A DNA stretch of 19,802 bases, taken from an uncultured Streptococcus sp. GTDB taxonomy: Bacteria; Bacillota; Bacilli; Lactobacillales; Streptococcaceae. Below, one piece after another: positions 1-7,137 of this stretch (the first letter of the stretch is position 1; each line of letters starts with the position of its first letter). Made by a program: the position numbers and the translations under genes. The stretch covers positions 1 to 19,802 of the forward strand of contig NZ_CALHWC010000074.1 of assembly GCF_938036805.1 (NCBI RefSeq). The letters are read 5' to 3'. Under the pieces are notes generated by a model that had not been told where the DNA came from, made no database searches, and saw nothing but the letters and a program-made list of their open reading frames with translations.

Positions 1-841
1 CAAAGGTGGAACCAATCGGATGCTTTTCGCAATGAGGAACACCAACAAAACCTAACCGACCACCATTATGGAGAACACCAAGGGCTTGGTCGACAGCCGC
101 TTCTGTTCCGACACATTCAAGCGCAGCGTCGGCTCCGCCACCAAGGAGTTCGCGCACCTTGGCAATGCCTTCTTCACCACGCTCTGCAACGACAGCTGTC
201 GCTCCTGATTCAAGCGCCATCTTTTGTCGGTCTTCGTGCCGACTCATGAGCACAATTTGGGAAGCTCCCCGCATCTTAGCCGCGATAACAGCACATTGTC
301 CAACAGCGCCATCCCCGATGACAACTATTTTGTCGCCTGGTTTAACATCTGCCACACGCGCCGCATGGTAGCCTGTCGGCATAACATCAGCCAGCGCCAA
401 GAAGGACTTAAGCATCCCCTCTGAATAATCTGATGGCTGACCCGGAATCTTCACCAAAGCCCAGTTGGCATACTCGAAGCGCATATATTCCGCTTGCACA
501 CCATCTGACCAGTTATTGCCAATATGCCGGTCACAAGTCCCATCATATCCTGCTCGGCAAGCATCGCAGTCCCCGCATCCATGGGTAAATGGAGCAATGA
601 CAAAATCGCCTGCTTTCACAGTCGTTACTGCATCACCGACTTCCTCGACAATACCGATTGCCTCGTGACCACTGTTCATGCGCCCAGGCTTCACCTGCTC
701 ATTTCGATAACTCCACAGGTCAGAGCCACAGACACAGGTACGAACAATGCGGATAATGGCATCATCTGGGTCTAGAATTTGCGGATGATCCATTTCTACT
801 AGTCCAACTTGACCAGCCTTGAGATAAACTGCTGATTTCAT
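1..841 (-). CDS. Zinc-dependent alcohol dehydrogenase (MDR family), 3' end outside window
   Basis: This is the first 280 codons of a medium-chain, zinc-dependent alcohol dehydrogenase-like enzyme; the gene runs off the window at base 1. Such cytosolic enzymes oxidise alcohols or polyols with NAD(P). The reading frame is open throughout. Cys38 in CGSDLW and His59-Glu60 in SGHE are the expected catalytic zinc ligands. Cys89, Cys92, Cys95 and Cys103 form the structural zinc lobe. A Rossmann nucleotide-binding turn (GDGAVG, 176-181) follows. The usual CGSDxH is CGSDLW here, as in a subgroup of these enzymes. The ATG at 839-841 is preceded by AAGGAGAG at good spacing and by an extended -10 (871-879). 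The substrate cannot be read from sequence. Family assignment is firm; the exact name is open. Confidence 0.93.
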   Translation of the reverse strand, partial: MKSAVYLKAGQVGLVEMDHPQILDPDDAIIRIVRTCVCGSDLWSYRNEQVKPGRMNSGHEAIGIVEEVGDAVTTVKAGDFVIAPFTHGCGDCDACRAGYDGTCDRHIGNNWSDGVQAEYMRFEYANWALVKIPGQPSDYSEGMLKSFLALADVMPTGYHAARVADVKPGDKIVVIGDGAVGQCAVIAAKMRGASQIVLMSRHEDRQKMALESGATAVVAERGEEGIAKVRELLGGGADAALECVGTEAAVDQALGVLHNGGRLGFVGVPHCEKHPIGSTF

Positions 842-870
842 TGCATCTCTCCTTGTATTTTGCTAACTAT

Positions 871-879
871 ATTATATCA
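871..879 (-). promoter_or_regulatory. Extended -10 promoter of the alcohol dehydrogenase gene
   Basis: TGATATAAT reads on the minus strand here, an extended -10 element 30 bases upstream of the alcohol dehydrogenase ATG. No good -35 is visible, which is tolerated when TGn precedes TATAAT. Confidence 0.55.
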
Positions 880-1041
880 CCTTTCAGATAGATAGACGAA
901 GAAAAGCCAAAAGAGCTGTGGGGAAATTTTCTTCTCCAGCAAGCGCTCAATCCCTACCTCATCGCTTTTTAAAAGCTGCTTTCTTAGTCTCTACTAGCTG
1001 AAGTCCAAACTCCACTAACAACTGCCCGAATCTATCAAAAT

Positions 1042-1069
1042 GACCTCTAGCTTGACTCGGCTAGAGGTC
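1042..1069. repeat. Perfect 10-bp inverted repeat (hairpin)
   Basis: GACCTCTAGC (1042-1051) pairs perfectly with GCTAGAGGTC (1060-1069) across an 8-base loop. On the minus strand it is followed by ATTTTGAT, a poor terminator tail, and the plus side has no T run. It may be part of an intergenic repeat element or a weak terminator. Confidence 0.6.
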
Positions 1070-1502
1070 TGACTTACCTTGCTGATATGGGAGCAATCAG
1101 TTTATCCTATTCGGAACTGACTAACAATTGATTGTTGATTATTTCATTTATTAAATTTTTAATTCCTTTAAGCGCTAATGATTTTCTTTTATCTTAGCAT
1201 TAGAAATATTAATCACAAAGCAACTATCGGTTAACATCTCGAAGTCTGAAAACCATCTAAAAAGCTTCTACTTTCTATCCCACTGTCATAATCAGATAGG
1301 CTAAGCAGGCCTACCCAACGATTTAACCAATAGTCCAGTAAAGCAACGACGTATATGTTACAAATAAATATATCAGCAAAGCAAATCGAATGCGAAATTT
1401 AGTTTTTCCTTTCCCTATCTTTACTTATATTATACTCCTTCTAGCAAAAGATTGCAAGCGTTTACACCGTGTAGATTGAAAATATTTTAACTAAAAAGAA
1501 TG

Positions 1503-1537
1503 AATATAAAAGTAAAAGAGACCCTAAAAGAGGTCTC
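1503..1537 (-). terminator. Rho-independent terminator of the gls24/csbD operon
   Basis: On the minus strand GAGACC (1537-1532) pairs with GGTCTC (1523-1518) and is followed by TTTTACTTTTA. It lies about 50 bases after the csbD-like stop codon and closes the stress operon. Confidence 0.75.
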
Positions 1538-1585
1538 CTTTAAACTGTAGATGATTTCTAGCCCCTACTATATATTAGCCTAGGC

Positions 1586-1792
1586 TTATTTATCATCGTC
1601 TTTATGAAGCATGTTTTTTACACCTTCAATAGCGCCTTCAACTGCATCTTTTGCATCTTCAGCAACTTCTTTGACTTTAGAAACAACTTTTTCAGCTGCT
1701 CCTTCTTTTTCAAGTTTTTCGTCACCGATTACTTTCCCAACACCTTCTTTGACAGCGCCTTTAGCTTGGTTGAATTTTTCTTCTGTTGACAT
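1586..1792 (-). CDS. CsbD-like general stress protein
   Basis: A 68-residue, highly charged protein of the CsbD-like family, small stress-induced proteins of unknown biochemistry. It starts MSTEEKFNQAKGAVKEGVGK, the typical CsbD opening, and continues as an amphipathic Lys/Glu/Ala-rich sequence ending in KDDDK. There is no signal peptide or membrane segment. The start is set at the ATG at 1790-1792 because AAAGGAGG precedes it. A longer frame reaching 1864 would overlap the upstream asp23 gene and has no family support. It is the last gene of the glsB-amaP-DUF2273-asp23-csbD operon, 34 bases after asp23. Its sequence resembles the C-terminal tail of the neighbouring Asp23 protein. In other Firmicutes such genes belong to general or envelope stress regulons; that role here is by analogy. 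Confidence 0.9.
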   Translation of the reverse strand: MSTEEKFNQAKGAVKEGVGKVIGDEKLEKEGAAEKVVSKVKEVAEDAKDAVEGAIEGVKNMLHKDDDK

Positions 1793-1826
1793 AACTATGT
1801 CCTCCTTTATTTCTTTTTGTTTTAAA

Positions 1827-2426
1827 TTAATGTACGCGAGCTTTTTCATTTGATGAAGCAGCATCTTTAACAGCTTCTACACCTTCACCAACTTTTTCTT
1901 GAACGGCTGAAAAACCACCGCTAAGACCAGATTTTGCTTTTTCAAATTGCTCTGAAGCGAATTCGCCTGTTGATTCAGCAACATCTGTTACTCGATCTTG
2001 AAGGCTAACTGAGTCAGCTTCATGTTGTTCTTTGGTCTTAATATCAACAACATTGACATTAACTTCAACAACTTCCAAATCAGTCATCTTTGAAATTTCC
2101 GCCACAACAACATCTTTAATTTCCTTGTACAAGGCAGGAACATTCTTTTGATATTCCACTACTACGTTCAAGTCAACAGCCACTTGTTCTTTACCAACTT
2201 CAACATTAACACCATTCGTTACGTTATCAGTGTTAATCAATTTATCTGCTAAGTTAGAGAAGAAGCCACCATCAACAGCTAGCAAACCTGAAACTTTCTC
2301 TAAAGAGAGACCAATGATTTTTTTAATGACCTTATCTTCGTAAGTCAATTCACCTTTTACTTCATGAGTTGCTTGCGCAACTTCCTTTTTAGCAACATCT
2401 TTGAAATCTTTATTTGTATTTGACAT
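1827..2426 (-). CDS. Asp23/Gls24 family envelope stress response protein
   Basis: A 199-residue Asp23/Gls24 family protein (the family of alkaline shock protein 23 and general stress protein 24). In Staphylococcus, Asp23 is held at the membrane by AmaP and loss of the protein triggers a cell-wall stress response. Residues about 25-145 form the Asp23 domain (TYEDKVIKKIIGLSLEKVSG, then VNVEVGKEQVAVDLNVVVEY). The last 50-60 residues are an amphipathic Ala/Glu/Lys-rich tail resembling the adjacent CsbD-like protein. No membrane segment is present, so the protein is cytoplasmic or peripheral. ATAAGGAG lies 7 bases before the ATG. The gene follows the DUF2273 gene by 13 bases and shares the operon with a likely AmaP anchor, the expected partner set. 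Confidence 0.95.
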   Translation of the reverse strand: MSNTNKDFKDVAKKEVAQATHEVKGELTYEDKVIKKIIGLSLEKVSGLLAVDGGFFSNLADKLINTDNVTNGVNVEVGKEQVAVDLNVVVEYQKNVPALYKEIKDVVVAEISKMTDLEVVEVNVNVVDIKTKEQHEADSVSLQDRVTDVAESTGEFASEQFEKAKSGLSGGFSAVQEKVGEGVEAVKDAASSNEKARVH

Positions 2427-2439
2427 AAGAAACTCCTTA

Positions 2440-2613
2440 TTATTTATTTAATATATTTTTTTGTTGTATATAATATCCGATTCCTGCTCCTATGGCAGCG
2501 CAAATCAAGACAAATAGCGTCTTAAAGAAGCCAAAGGATAGGATAAAGCAGGCTAGAACACCGCCCGCTAATCCAGATAGGATTAGATATTGATATTTTT
2601 TAAACCATTCCAT
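2440..2613 (-). CDS. DUF2273 small membrane protein of the Asp23 operon
   Basis: A 57-residue protein starting MEWFKKYQYLILSGLAGG and consisting almost entirely of two hydrophobic segments (about 9-26 and 28-49) with a short polar tail. This length, the MEW/MEWFKKY-type start and the position between amaP and asp23 match the DUF2273 family, which regularly accompanies Asp23 and AmaP. It is predicted to be an integral membrane protein; no biochemical role is established. The start ATG (2611-2613) is preceded by AAGGAAG, which overlaps the TAA stop of the amaP-like gene, so translation is probably coupled. The asp23 gene begins 13 bases further on. Nothing suggests truncation. Confidence 0.85.
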   Translation of the reverse strand: MEWFKKYQYLILSGLAGGVLACFILSFGFFKTLFVLICAAIGAGIGYYIQQKNILNK

Positions 2614-2625
2614 TTTGGTACTTCC

Positions 2626-3192
2626 TTACTTTACACGACTAGTATTTTTTTCAGCCTGCGATTTTGGTTTGAAATCTGATACAGATATTTGAAGCTTGAC
2701 ATCATGATTGAGACCGAAGAATTCTGTTAATCCAGTAGCAATTTCATCCTGAATCAACTGACTTCTCTTGATGATATTTTCTGAAGGAACAATCGCTCCT
2801 TTAACAGAAACCATACATTTATTTTTCCGACTATTTACGGAAACTGTAGGATCTTTAATAAAGTCATGGTCTGTCACCAGACTACGAACAAATCCCTCAA
2901 TCGCTGAATTTTTCAGCATCAGTTTCCCATCCGCATCAGCTAACTGAATTTCCAAACGTCTCTTAGGATAAAAAAGTATGACCAACATCAATAGCAATAT
3001 TAAGCTTGATAAAACCAATGTTCCCCAGAAGACGTATCTAGAAAGAAAGTATCCTACAAAAGGAATATTCTTCCAGGTAAATAACTGAAGACCTAAACCG
3101 CTAACTTTATGAAAATCTAGCAAAACAGGAATCAAAATAGTCAAGATTAAAATACAGATAATAAGAAAAAGTATTTTTCTTGATTTTGACAT
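2626..3192 (-). CDS. amaP: AmaP-like alkaline shock membrane anchor protein
   Basis: A 188-residue membrane protein of the AmaP type, the factor that tethers Asp23 to the cytoplasmic membrane. Two hydrophobic helices are visible at about residues 5-26 (KILFLIICILILTILIPVLL) and 48-72. A soluble domain of about 115 residues follows (LEIQLADADGKLMLKNSAIE..., VNSRKNKCMVSVKGAIVPSE), itself related to Asp23. The protein ends in a basic tail. The start is placed at the ATG at 3190-3192 because AAAGGA lies 8 bases upstream. An in-frame ATG at 3207 has no ribosome-binding site. The gene lies between the GlsB-like and DUF2273 genes in the stress operon. The pneumococcal operon adjacent to mgaSpn has the same make-up, as far as I recall. 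Confidence 0.85.
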   Translation of the reverse strand: MSKSRKILFLIICILILTILIPVLLDFHKVSGLGLQLFTWKNIPFVGYFLSRYVFWGTLVLSSLILLLMLVILFYPKRRLEIQLADADGKLMLKNSAIEGFVRSLVTDHDFIKDPTVSVNSRKNKCMVSVKGAIVPSENIIKRSQLIQDEIATGLTEFFGLNHDVKLQISVSDFKPKSQAEKNTSRVK

Positions 3193-3249
3193 ATTGAATC
3201 CTTTCATAATTCAAATAAAATTGTATATAATTGTATATAAAAAGAATTC

Positions 3250-3489
3250 TTATGCCTTTTTACCTACAAAAAACGATACAACTGCAACTACAATAACCGC
3301 ACCAATGATAGAAGGAATCAAAGCCATGCCAGCCAAACTAGGCCCCCAAGTTCCTAAAAGAGACTGACCAACAGCTGAACCAACTAAACCTGCAACAACG
3401 TTGGCGACAATTCCCATAGAACCGCCTTTTTTTGTTATTGATCCAGCAACCAGACCAATAAGCCCACCGATAATAATTGACCACAACAT
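3250..3489 (-). CDS. GlsB/YeaQ/YmgE family small membrane protein
   Basis: A 79-residue protein made of three hydrophobic, glycine-rich segments (about 3-18, 27-46 and 55-76) ending in GKKA. It matches the GlsB/YeaQ/YmgE group, often labelled 'transglycosylase-associated' although no enzymatic activity is known. AAAGGAGC lies 8 bases before the ATG at 3487-3489. It is the first gene of the operon and would be transcribed from the intergenic region shared with the divergent Mga-like regulator. About 57 bases separate it from the amaP start, including two copies of ttgtatataa in tandem (3221-3240). It is named after glsB, a partner of gls24 in enterococci. Family assignment is good; function is unknown. 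Confidence 0.9.
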   Translation of the reverse strand: MLWSIIIGGLIGLVAGSITKKGGSMGIVANVVAGLVGSAVGQSLLGTWGPSLAGMALIPSIIGAVIVVAVVSFFVGKKA

Positions 3490-3542
3490 AGTGATGCTCC
3501 TTTCTAAATCAAAATTATTTAATATTATTTTTGATTAATATA

Positions 3543-3548
3543 ATTATA
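3543..3548 (-). promoter_or_regulatory. Candidate activator-dependent promoter of the stress operon
   Basis: TATAAT reads on the minus strand about 55 bases before the GlsB-like start. The hexamer 17 bases further upstream is a poor -35 (TATGTT). A good -10 without a -35 is what an activator-dependent promoter would show. In pneumococcus MgaSpn directly activates the divergent four-gene operon next to it. Other AT-rich -10-like strings lie nearby, so the exact site is uncertain. Confidence 0.4.
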
Positions 3549-3580
3549 TAATTTTTCATCAAAAAAACATAATAATTCAG

Positions 3581-3598
3581 CTTGGAATTGTTCCCAAG
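3581..3598. promoter_or_regulatory. Palindrome in the mga-like/stress-operon control region
   Basis: CTTGGAA-TTG-TTCCCAAG forms an imperfect inverted repeat with a perfect GGAA/TTCC core and outer CTTGG/CCAAG arms. It lies just upstream of the stress operon's candidate promoter and could be an operator. Confidence 0.3.
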
Positions 3599-3624
3599 TT
3601 TATGTATTATGGGTACGCAAAAAT

Positions 3625-3657
3625 AATAGAACGCTTTCATTGTTTATTTAAAAGCGT
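3625..3657. promoter_or_regulatory. Inverted repeat with a cre-like box between divergent promoters
   Basis: ACGCTTT (3631-3637) and AAAGCGT (3651-3657) are perfect inverted copies 13 bases apart. Read on the minus strand, 3640-3625 (ATGAAAGCGTTCTATT) matches the catabolite-responsive element consensus WTGNAANCGNWNNCWW at all but one defined position. It lies between the Mga-like and GlsB-like genes. Control by CcpA is an inference from the motif alone. Confidence 0.35.
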
Positions 3658-3713
3658 ATCGCCTTTTTTCTTTTTTTAAAAATACTATTGAATAAGTATA
3701 ATCACTCATAACA

Positions 3714-3722
3714 TGATATAAT
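3714..3722 (+). promoter_or_regulatory. Extended -10 promoter of the Mga-like regulator
   Basis: TGATATAAT is a consensus extended -10 about 50 bases before the regulator's ATG. A second TATAAT follows at 3725-3730. No standard -35 is present at 17 bases; TTGAAT at 3688 is too far away. Confidence 0.55.
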
Positions 3723-3772
3723 TGTATAATAAAGAAACAATATAGGAACTATAATAAGAAAGAAAAAATATT

Positions 3773-5254
3773 ATGAGAGAATTATTATCTAAAAAAAGCC
3801 TCAGGCAATTAGAATTGTTAGAATTACTCTTTAAAACTAAACGTCGGTTTTATATTTCTGAACTAGCCGAACGATTGAACTGCTCAGAACGGTTGGTAAA
3901 AGATGACCTATCTTATGTCAAGTCCTCTTTTCCTGACTTGATCTTTCACTCTTCTAATAGTGGTATTCGTATCATGAATACGGATGACAGTGATATTGAG
4001 ATGGTCTATCATTATTTTTTCAAGCACTCAAGTCATTTTTCCATTTTAGAGTTCATATTCTTTAACGAAGGGTGTCAAGCTGAGGATATTTATAACGAGT
4101 TCTATATTAGTTCTTCCTCGCTCTATCGTATCATCAGTCACATCAATAAAACTCTAAAAAAACAATATGATTTTAAAGTTAGTCTGACCCCTGTTCGAAT
4201 CGTTGGGAATGAGATTGATATCCGTTACTTTTTTGCACAATATTTTTCGGAAAAATATTATTTCCTGGAATGGCCCTTTACAGATTTTCCCAAAGAGCCT
4301 TTGTGTCAGTTGTTAGAGATTGTTTATAAAGAGACTAGCTTCCCTATCAATGTATCTACTCATAGGATGTTAAAGTTGCTGCTCGTTACGAATCTCTATA
4401 GAATACAGTTTGGACATTTCTTGGAAGTTGAGAATGATTCTTTCAATGAACAATTGATGGAATCTTTTATGCAGGCTGAAGGGATAGACGAAGTAGTAGA
4501 TAGATTTGCTACAGATTACGGTATTTCTTTGACTAAAGAAGTAATCGGTCAATTATTTGTTTCCTACTTCCAAAAAATGTTTTTCATTGATGAAACACTA
4601 TTTATGGACTACGTAAAGTCTGATAGGTATGTGGAAAAGTCCTATCATTTATTAAGTGATTTCATTGACCAGATATCATCCACATACAATTTTAAAATAG
4701 ATAACAAGGACAATCTGATTTGGCATCTACATAATACCGCACAACTGCATCGGCGGGAATTATCAACAGAGTATATTTTGTTTGATCAAAAGGGCAATAC
4801 AATCCGAAACTTTCAAAATATTTTCCCTCAATTTGTTTCAGAAGTAAAAGAGGGAATCTTAAATTATCTTGAAACCTTGGGTATCCATAGTAACCAAATG
4901 CATGTCAATCATTTATCCTATACCTTTATAACTCACAGTAAGCATTTGGTTTTGAATCTGTTGCAAAATCAACCTAAATTAAAGGTGCTAGTGATGAGTA
5001 GTTTTGATCAACATCATACAAAATCCATAGCAGAAACCCTTTCATATTATTGTAGCAACAATTTTGAACTGGAAGTTTGGAACGAATTAGAATTATCCAT
5101 CGATTCTTTAAAAGAATCACCCTATGACATCATCATTTCTAATTTCATTATCCCACCGATTGAAAACAAGAAGCTGATTTATTCCAACAACGTTAATACG
5201 GTTGAGTTAATATCCTTACTTAACGCCATGATGTTTATTCAAATAGATGAGTGA
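3773..5254 (+). CDS. Mga-family transcriptional regulator (MgaSpn/MgrA-like)
   Basis: A 493-residue DNA-binding regulator of the Mga/PRD type. Residues 6-53 form a winged-helix HTH (FYISELAERLNCSERLVKDD). A second Mga-type HTH spans about 88-130 (AEDIYNEFYISSSSLYRIIS). A central PRD-like region spans about 165-390, and residues about 402-493 form an EIIB-like Rossmann domain (KLKVLVMSSFDQHHTKSIAE). The length equals that recalled for pneumococcal MgaSpn (MgrA). That protein also lies divergent from a GlsB/Gls24 operon, which it activates. Histidines in the PRD region could be phosphorylated by PTS proteins, as shown for other Mga proteins; not verified here. The ATG at 3773 has only a weak AAGAAAG ribosome-binding site. 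No alternative start is better. A strong hairpin terminator follows. Orthology rests on length, domains and neighbourhood. Confidence 0.9.
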   Translation: MRELLSKKSLRQLELLELLFKTKRRFYISELAERLNCSERLVKDDLSYVKSSFPDLIFHSSNSGIRIMNTDDSDIEMVYHYFFKHSSHFSILEFIFFNEGCQAEDIYNEFYISSSSLYRIISHINKTLKKQYDFKVSLTPVRIVGNEIDIRYFFAQYFSEKYYFLEWPFTDFPKEPLCQLLEIVYKETSFPINVSTHRMLKLLLVTNLYRIQFGHFLEVENDSFNEQLMESFMQAEGIDEVVDRFATDYGISLTKEVIGQLFVSYFQKMFFIDETLFMDYVKSDRYVEKSYHLLSDFIDQISSTYNFKIDNKDNLIWHLHNTAQLHRRELSTEYILFDQKGNTIRNFQNIFPQFVSEVKEGILNYLETLGIHSNQMHVNHLSYTFITHSKHLVLNLLQNQPKLKVLVMSSFDQHHTKSIAETLSYYCSNNFELEVWNELELSIDSLKESPYDIIISNFIIPPIENKKLIYSNNVNTVELISLLNAMMFIQIDE

Positions 5255-5273
5255 GTCAGATTTTCACAAGATA

Positions 5274-5297
5274 AAAAACCGCAATCTAGCGGTTTTT
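5274..5297 (+). terminator. Terminator of the Mga-like gene
   Basis: AAAAACCGC pairs with GCGGTTTTT across a 6-base loop 20 bases after the stop codon. T and A runs on both sides could let it act in both directions. Confidence 0.85.
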
Positions 5298-5318
5298 CTT
5301 GATTTGTTTGAGAAAATG

Positions 5319-5351
5319 TTAAAAAGATACAGTCCTGTGGAAAACAGAACT
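5319..5351 (-). terminator. Probable terminator of the ABC transporter operon
   Basis: On the minus strand AGTTCTGT pairs with ACAGGACT (one G-U) across TTTCC, followed shortly by CTTTTTAAC. It lies 65 bases after the ATPase stop codon. Confidence 0.5.
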
Positions 5352-5415
5352 ATATCCGTTTAATAACTATTCACTGCTTATTCCCTTTGTCAGCCTTACA
5401 AGAAACTGGTCAACT

Positions 5416-6174
5416 TTACTCAAACAAGCCATAATAGTCCGCTATGGTCATCTTGGCTTTTTCTTCCTGCTTGAGGTCTTGGATTATCTGACCTTCCTTC
5501 ATGACAATCAGTCGGTTGCCGTATTTGAGGGCATCCTCCATTTGGTGGGTAATCATGAGAGCCGTCAGCTGGTCTCTGCGGACAAAGTCGTCAGTTAGCT
5601 CCATAAGAGCTACACTTGTCTTAGGATCAAGCGCTGCCGTATGCTCGTCCAAGAGAAGTAGCTCTGGACGTTTAAGCGTCGCCATCAGCAGACTCAAAGC
5701 CTGTCTCTGACCACCTGATAGAAACTCAATCGGCGTATCCAAGTGTTTTTCCAGACCATTGCCAATTTTATCAATAGTCTCCTGAAACTCCTGCCGATAG
5801 CTATTCAACCGACGAGGGACTAGACCGCGCGATTCACCACGAACCTTGGCAATCAGCAGGTTTTCCGCCACTGTCATCCGAGGGGCCGTTCCCATCTTGG
5901 GATCTTGAAAGACCCGCGACAGATATTTGGCTCTCTTTTCAGGAGAAAAGTTGGTTACATTTTCGCCCAGGATGTAAATGCTGCCGCTGCTCAGAGAGAG
6001 CGTCCCGGCAATGACATTAAAAAGAGTTGACTTCCCTGCTCCATTGCCACCCAAAATCGTGATAAAATCATGCTCATGAATCTCCAGCGACACATCGTTT
6101 AGGATGACCTTTTCTTCATCAAAGCCGTTATTGACCCGCTTGCTGGCATTTTTTAATTCTACAATCGCTGTCAT
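5416..6174 (-). CDS. ABC transporter ATP-binding protein (COG1101-type importer)
   Basis: A 252-residue ABC ATPase that powers the membrane permease encoded just upstream. Walker A is GGNGAGKST (42-50), the Q-loop glutamine is at 90 (VFQDPKMG), and the signature is LSGGQRQAL (152-160). Walker B is LLLLDEH (172-178), followed by TAALDP, with an H-loop in ITHQ. The DEH in place of DEP after Walker B and the PRMTVAENL stretch are typical of ATPases paired with COG4120 permeases and COG2984 lipoproteins. These systems are annotated for amino acids, for example tryptophan or tyrosine in streptococci. The ATG overlaps the permease stop by four bases (ATGA), so the two are translationally coupled. 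The binding-protein gene expected in this system is not adjacent. Substrate is unproven. Confidence 0.92.
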   Translation of the reverse strand: MTAIVELKNASKRVNNGFDEEKVILNDVSLEIHEHDFITILGGNGAGKSTLFNVIAGTLSLSSGSIYILGENVTNFSPEKRAKYLSRVFQDPKMGTAPRMTVAENLLIAKVRGESRGLVPRRLNSYRQEFQETIDKIGNGLEKHLDTPIEFLSGGQRQALSLLMATLKRPELLLLDEHTAALDPKTSVALMELTDDFVRRDQLTALMITHQMEDALKYGNRLIVMKEGQIIQDLKQEEKAKMTIADYYGLFE

Positions 6175-7037
6175 TTGCTTAACTTAGCTCCTTTAAAGAA
6201 TTTATTTTTCAAGGTCGGAATCATGAGGCAGACCGCTAAGATAACCGCACTATAGAGGCGGAGATAGCTGGTGTTGAAACCAAGAGCGATGACACCCCAA
6301 ATCAGAAACTGATAGGCAATAGCACCAACTACAATAGTAATCAGGCGCTCAGCCAAGGTCAGGCTCTTAAAGAGAACTTCCCCGATAATCAGACTCGCCA
6401 AGCCGACGACGATAACCCCAATCCCGCGGGATACATCTGCATAGCCTTCCTGCTGGGCAATCAGAGCACCAGACAAGGCAATAACGCCATTAGACAAAAT
6501 CATGCCCATCAATTCCATGCGTCCAGTATTGATACCGAAACTACGTGCCATATCAGGATTGTCTCCAGTCGCGATATAGGCCTGCCCTAGCTTGGTATCT
6601 AGGAAAAAGAGCAGGGCTGCAATGACCAGACTGACAAAAATCAAGCCTGTCAGGAGATTGTTTATTTCTCCAGAGAAGGGCAAAAAGTCCTGAATCTGCC
6701 GAGTTCCCAGCAGACCTAGATTAGCCCGCCCCATGATCATAAGCATAATGGAATGGCAAGAGGTCATGACCAAAATCCCTGATAGCAGGGTCGGAATCTT
6801 GCCCTTGGTATAGAGAAGGCCTGTCGCCAAACCTGCCAGACAGCCTGCCAGTACCGCAGCTGCCGTTGCCAAAAAAGGGTTCACCCCTTTGGTAATCAAG
6901 GTGACAGCTACCGCCCCACCTAGAGGAAAGGAACCTTCCGTCGTCATATCTGGAAAATTCAAAATCCGAAAAGTCATGAAAATCCCCAGACCTAAAATGG
7001 CCCAGACCAGACCTTGTGAAATAATGGAAAGAATCAT
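6171..7037 (-). CDS. ABC transporter permease (COG4120, BPD_transp_2 family)
   Basis: A 288-residue polytopic membrane protein with about eight to nine hydrophobic segments, for example residues 4-24, 36-50, 56-76, 128-147 and 225-270. It begins MILSIISQGLVWAILGLGIF and carries the conserved FPDMTTEGSFPLGGA region and a GQAYIATGDNPDMARSFGI cytoplasmic loop that contacts the ATPase. It belongs to the branched-chain-amino-acid-type permease family, COG4120 subgroup, found with COG1101 ATPases. AGGA lies 9 bases before the ATG at 7035-7037. The ATPase gene follows with a four-base overlap. Upstream is the carbonic anhydrase terminator rather than a substrate-binding lipoprotein, so the usual three-gene import system is incomplete at this locus. 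Confidence 0.9.
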   Translation of the reverse strand: MILSIISQGLVWAILGLGIFMTFRILNFPDMTTEGSFPLGGAVAVTLITKGVNPFLATAAAVLAGCLAGLATGLLYTKGKIPTLLSGILVMTSCHSIMLMIMGRANLGLLGTRQIQDFLPFSGEINNLLTGLIFVSLVIAALLFFLDTKLGQAYIATGDNPDMARSFGINTGRMELMGMILSNGVIALSGALIAQQEGYADVSRGIGVIVVGLASLIIGEVLFKSLTLAERLITIVVGAIAYQFLIWGVIALGFNTSYLRLYSAVILAVCLMIPTLKNKFFKGAKLSK

Positions 7038-7057
7038 CTTATTGTCCTAACTAAATT

Positions 7058-7092
7058 AAAATCGTATTCTATTTTAACATAAAAAAGCAGCC
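7058..7092 (-). promoter_or_regulatory. Candidate promoter of the ABC permease, overlapping a terminator
   Basis: On the minus strand TTGAAA and an extended TGTTAAAAT are separated by about 18 bases. The -35 sits inside the carbonic anhydrase terminator hairpin and the -10 directly after its T tract. This would restart transcription for the permease-ATPase pair. Confidence 0.45.
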
Positions 7093-7129
7093 AATTTCAA
7101 TGCCGAAATACCGACAAACAAACTGGCTT
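7081..7129 (-). terminator. Terminator of the carbonic anhydrase gene
   Basis: On the minus strand GCCAGTTT pairs with AAATTGGC (one G-U) around an inner stem TGTCG/CGGCA, followed by GCTTTTTT. It begins within 10 bases of the stop codon. Confidence 0.75.
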
Positions 7130-7137
7130 CCTAATAG

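Larger units (their letters stand above)
842..1502. other. Gene-poor intergenic stretch with palindrome and a degraded-looking frame
   Basis: No intact gene was found between the alcohol dehydrogenase and the terminator of the stress operon. On the minus strand, about 955-1060 can be read as an open frame ending in TGA at about 955 (tail ...TKKAAFKKR). It has no start codon or ribosome-binding site and an upstream stop at the palindrome. Adjacent frames give other short protein-like stretches. This pattern fits a decayed gene or a dispersed streptococcal intergenic repeat; neither can be proven here. The part from about 1130 to 1500 is AT-rich and shows nothing further. Confidence 0.35.

Noticed and set aside
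159..775. Several plus-strand open frames opposite the alcohol dehydrogenase
   Set aside because: The minus strand encodes a motif-complete enzyme in one continuous frame; the plus frames have no family features or ribosome-binding sites.
1793..1864. Longer start for the CsbD-like protein
   Set aside because: It overlaps asp23, adds residues absent from the family, and lies before the AAAGGAGG that serves the ATG at 1792.
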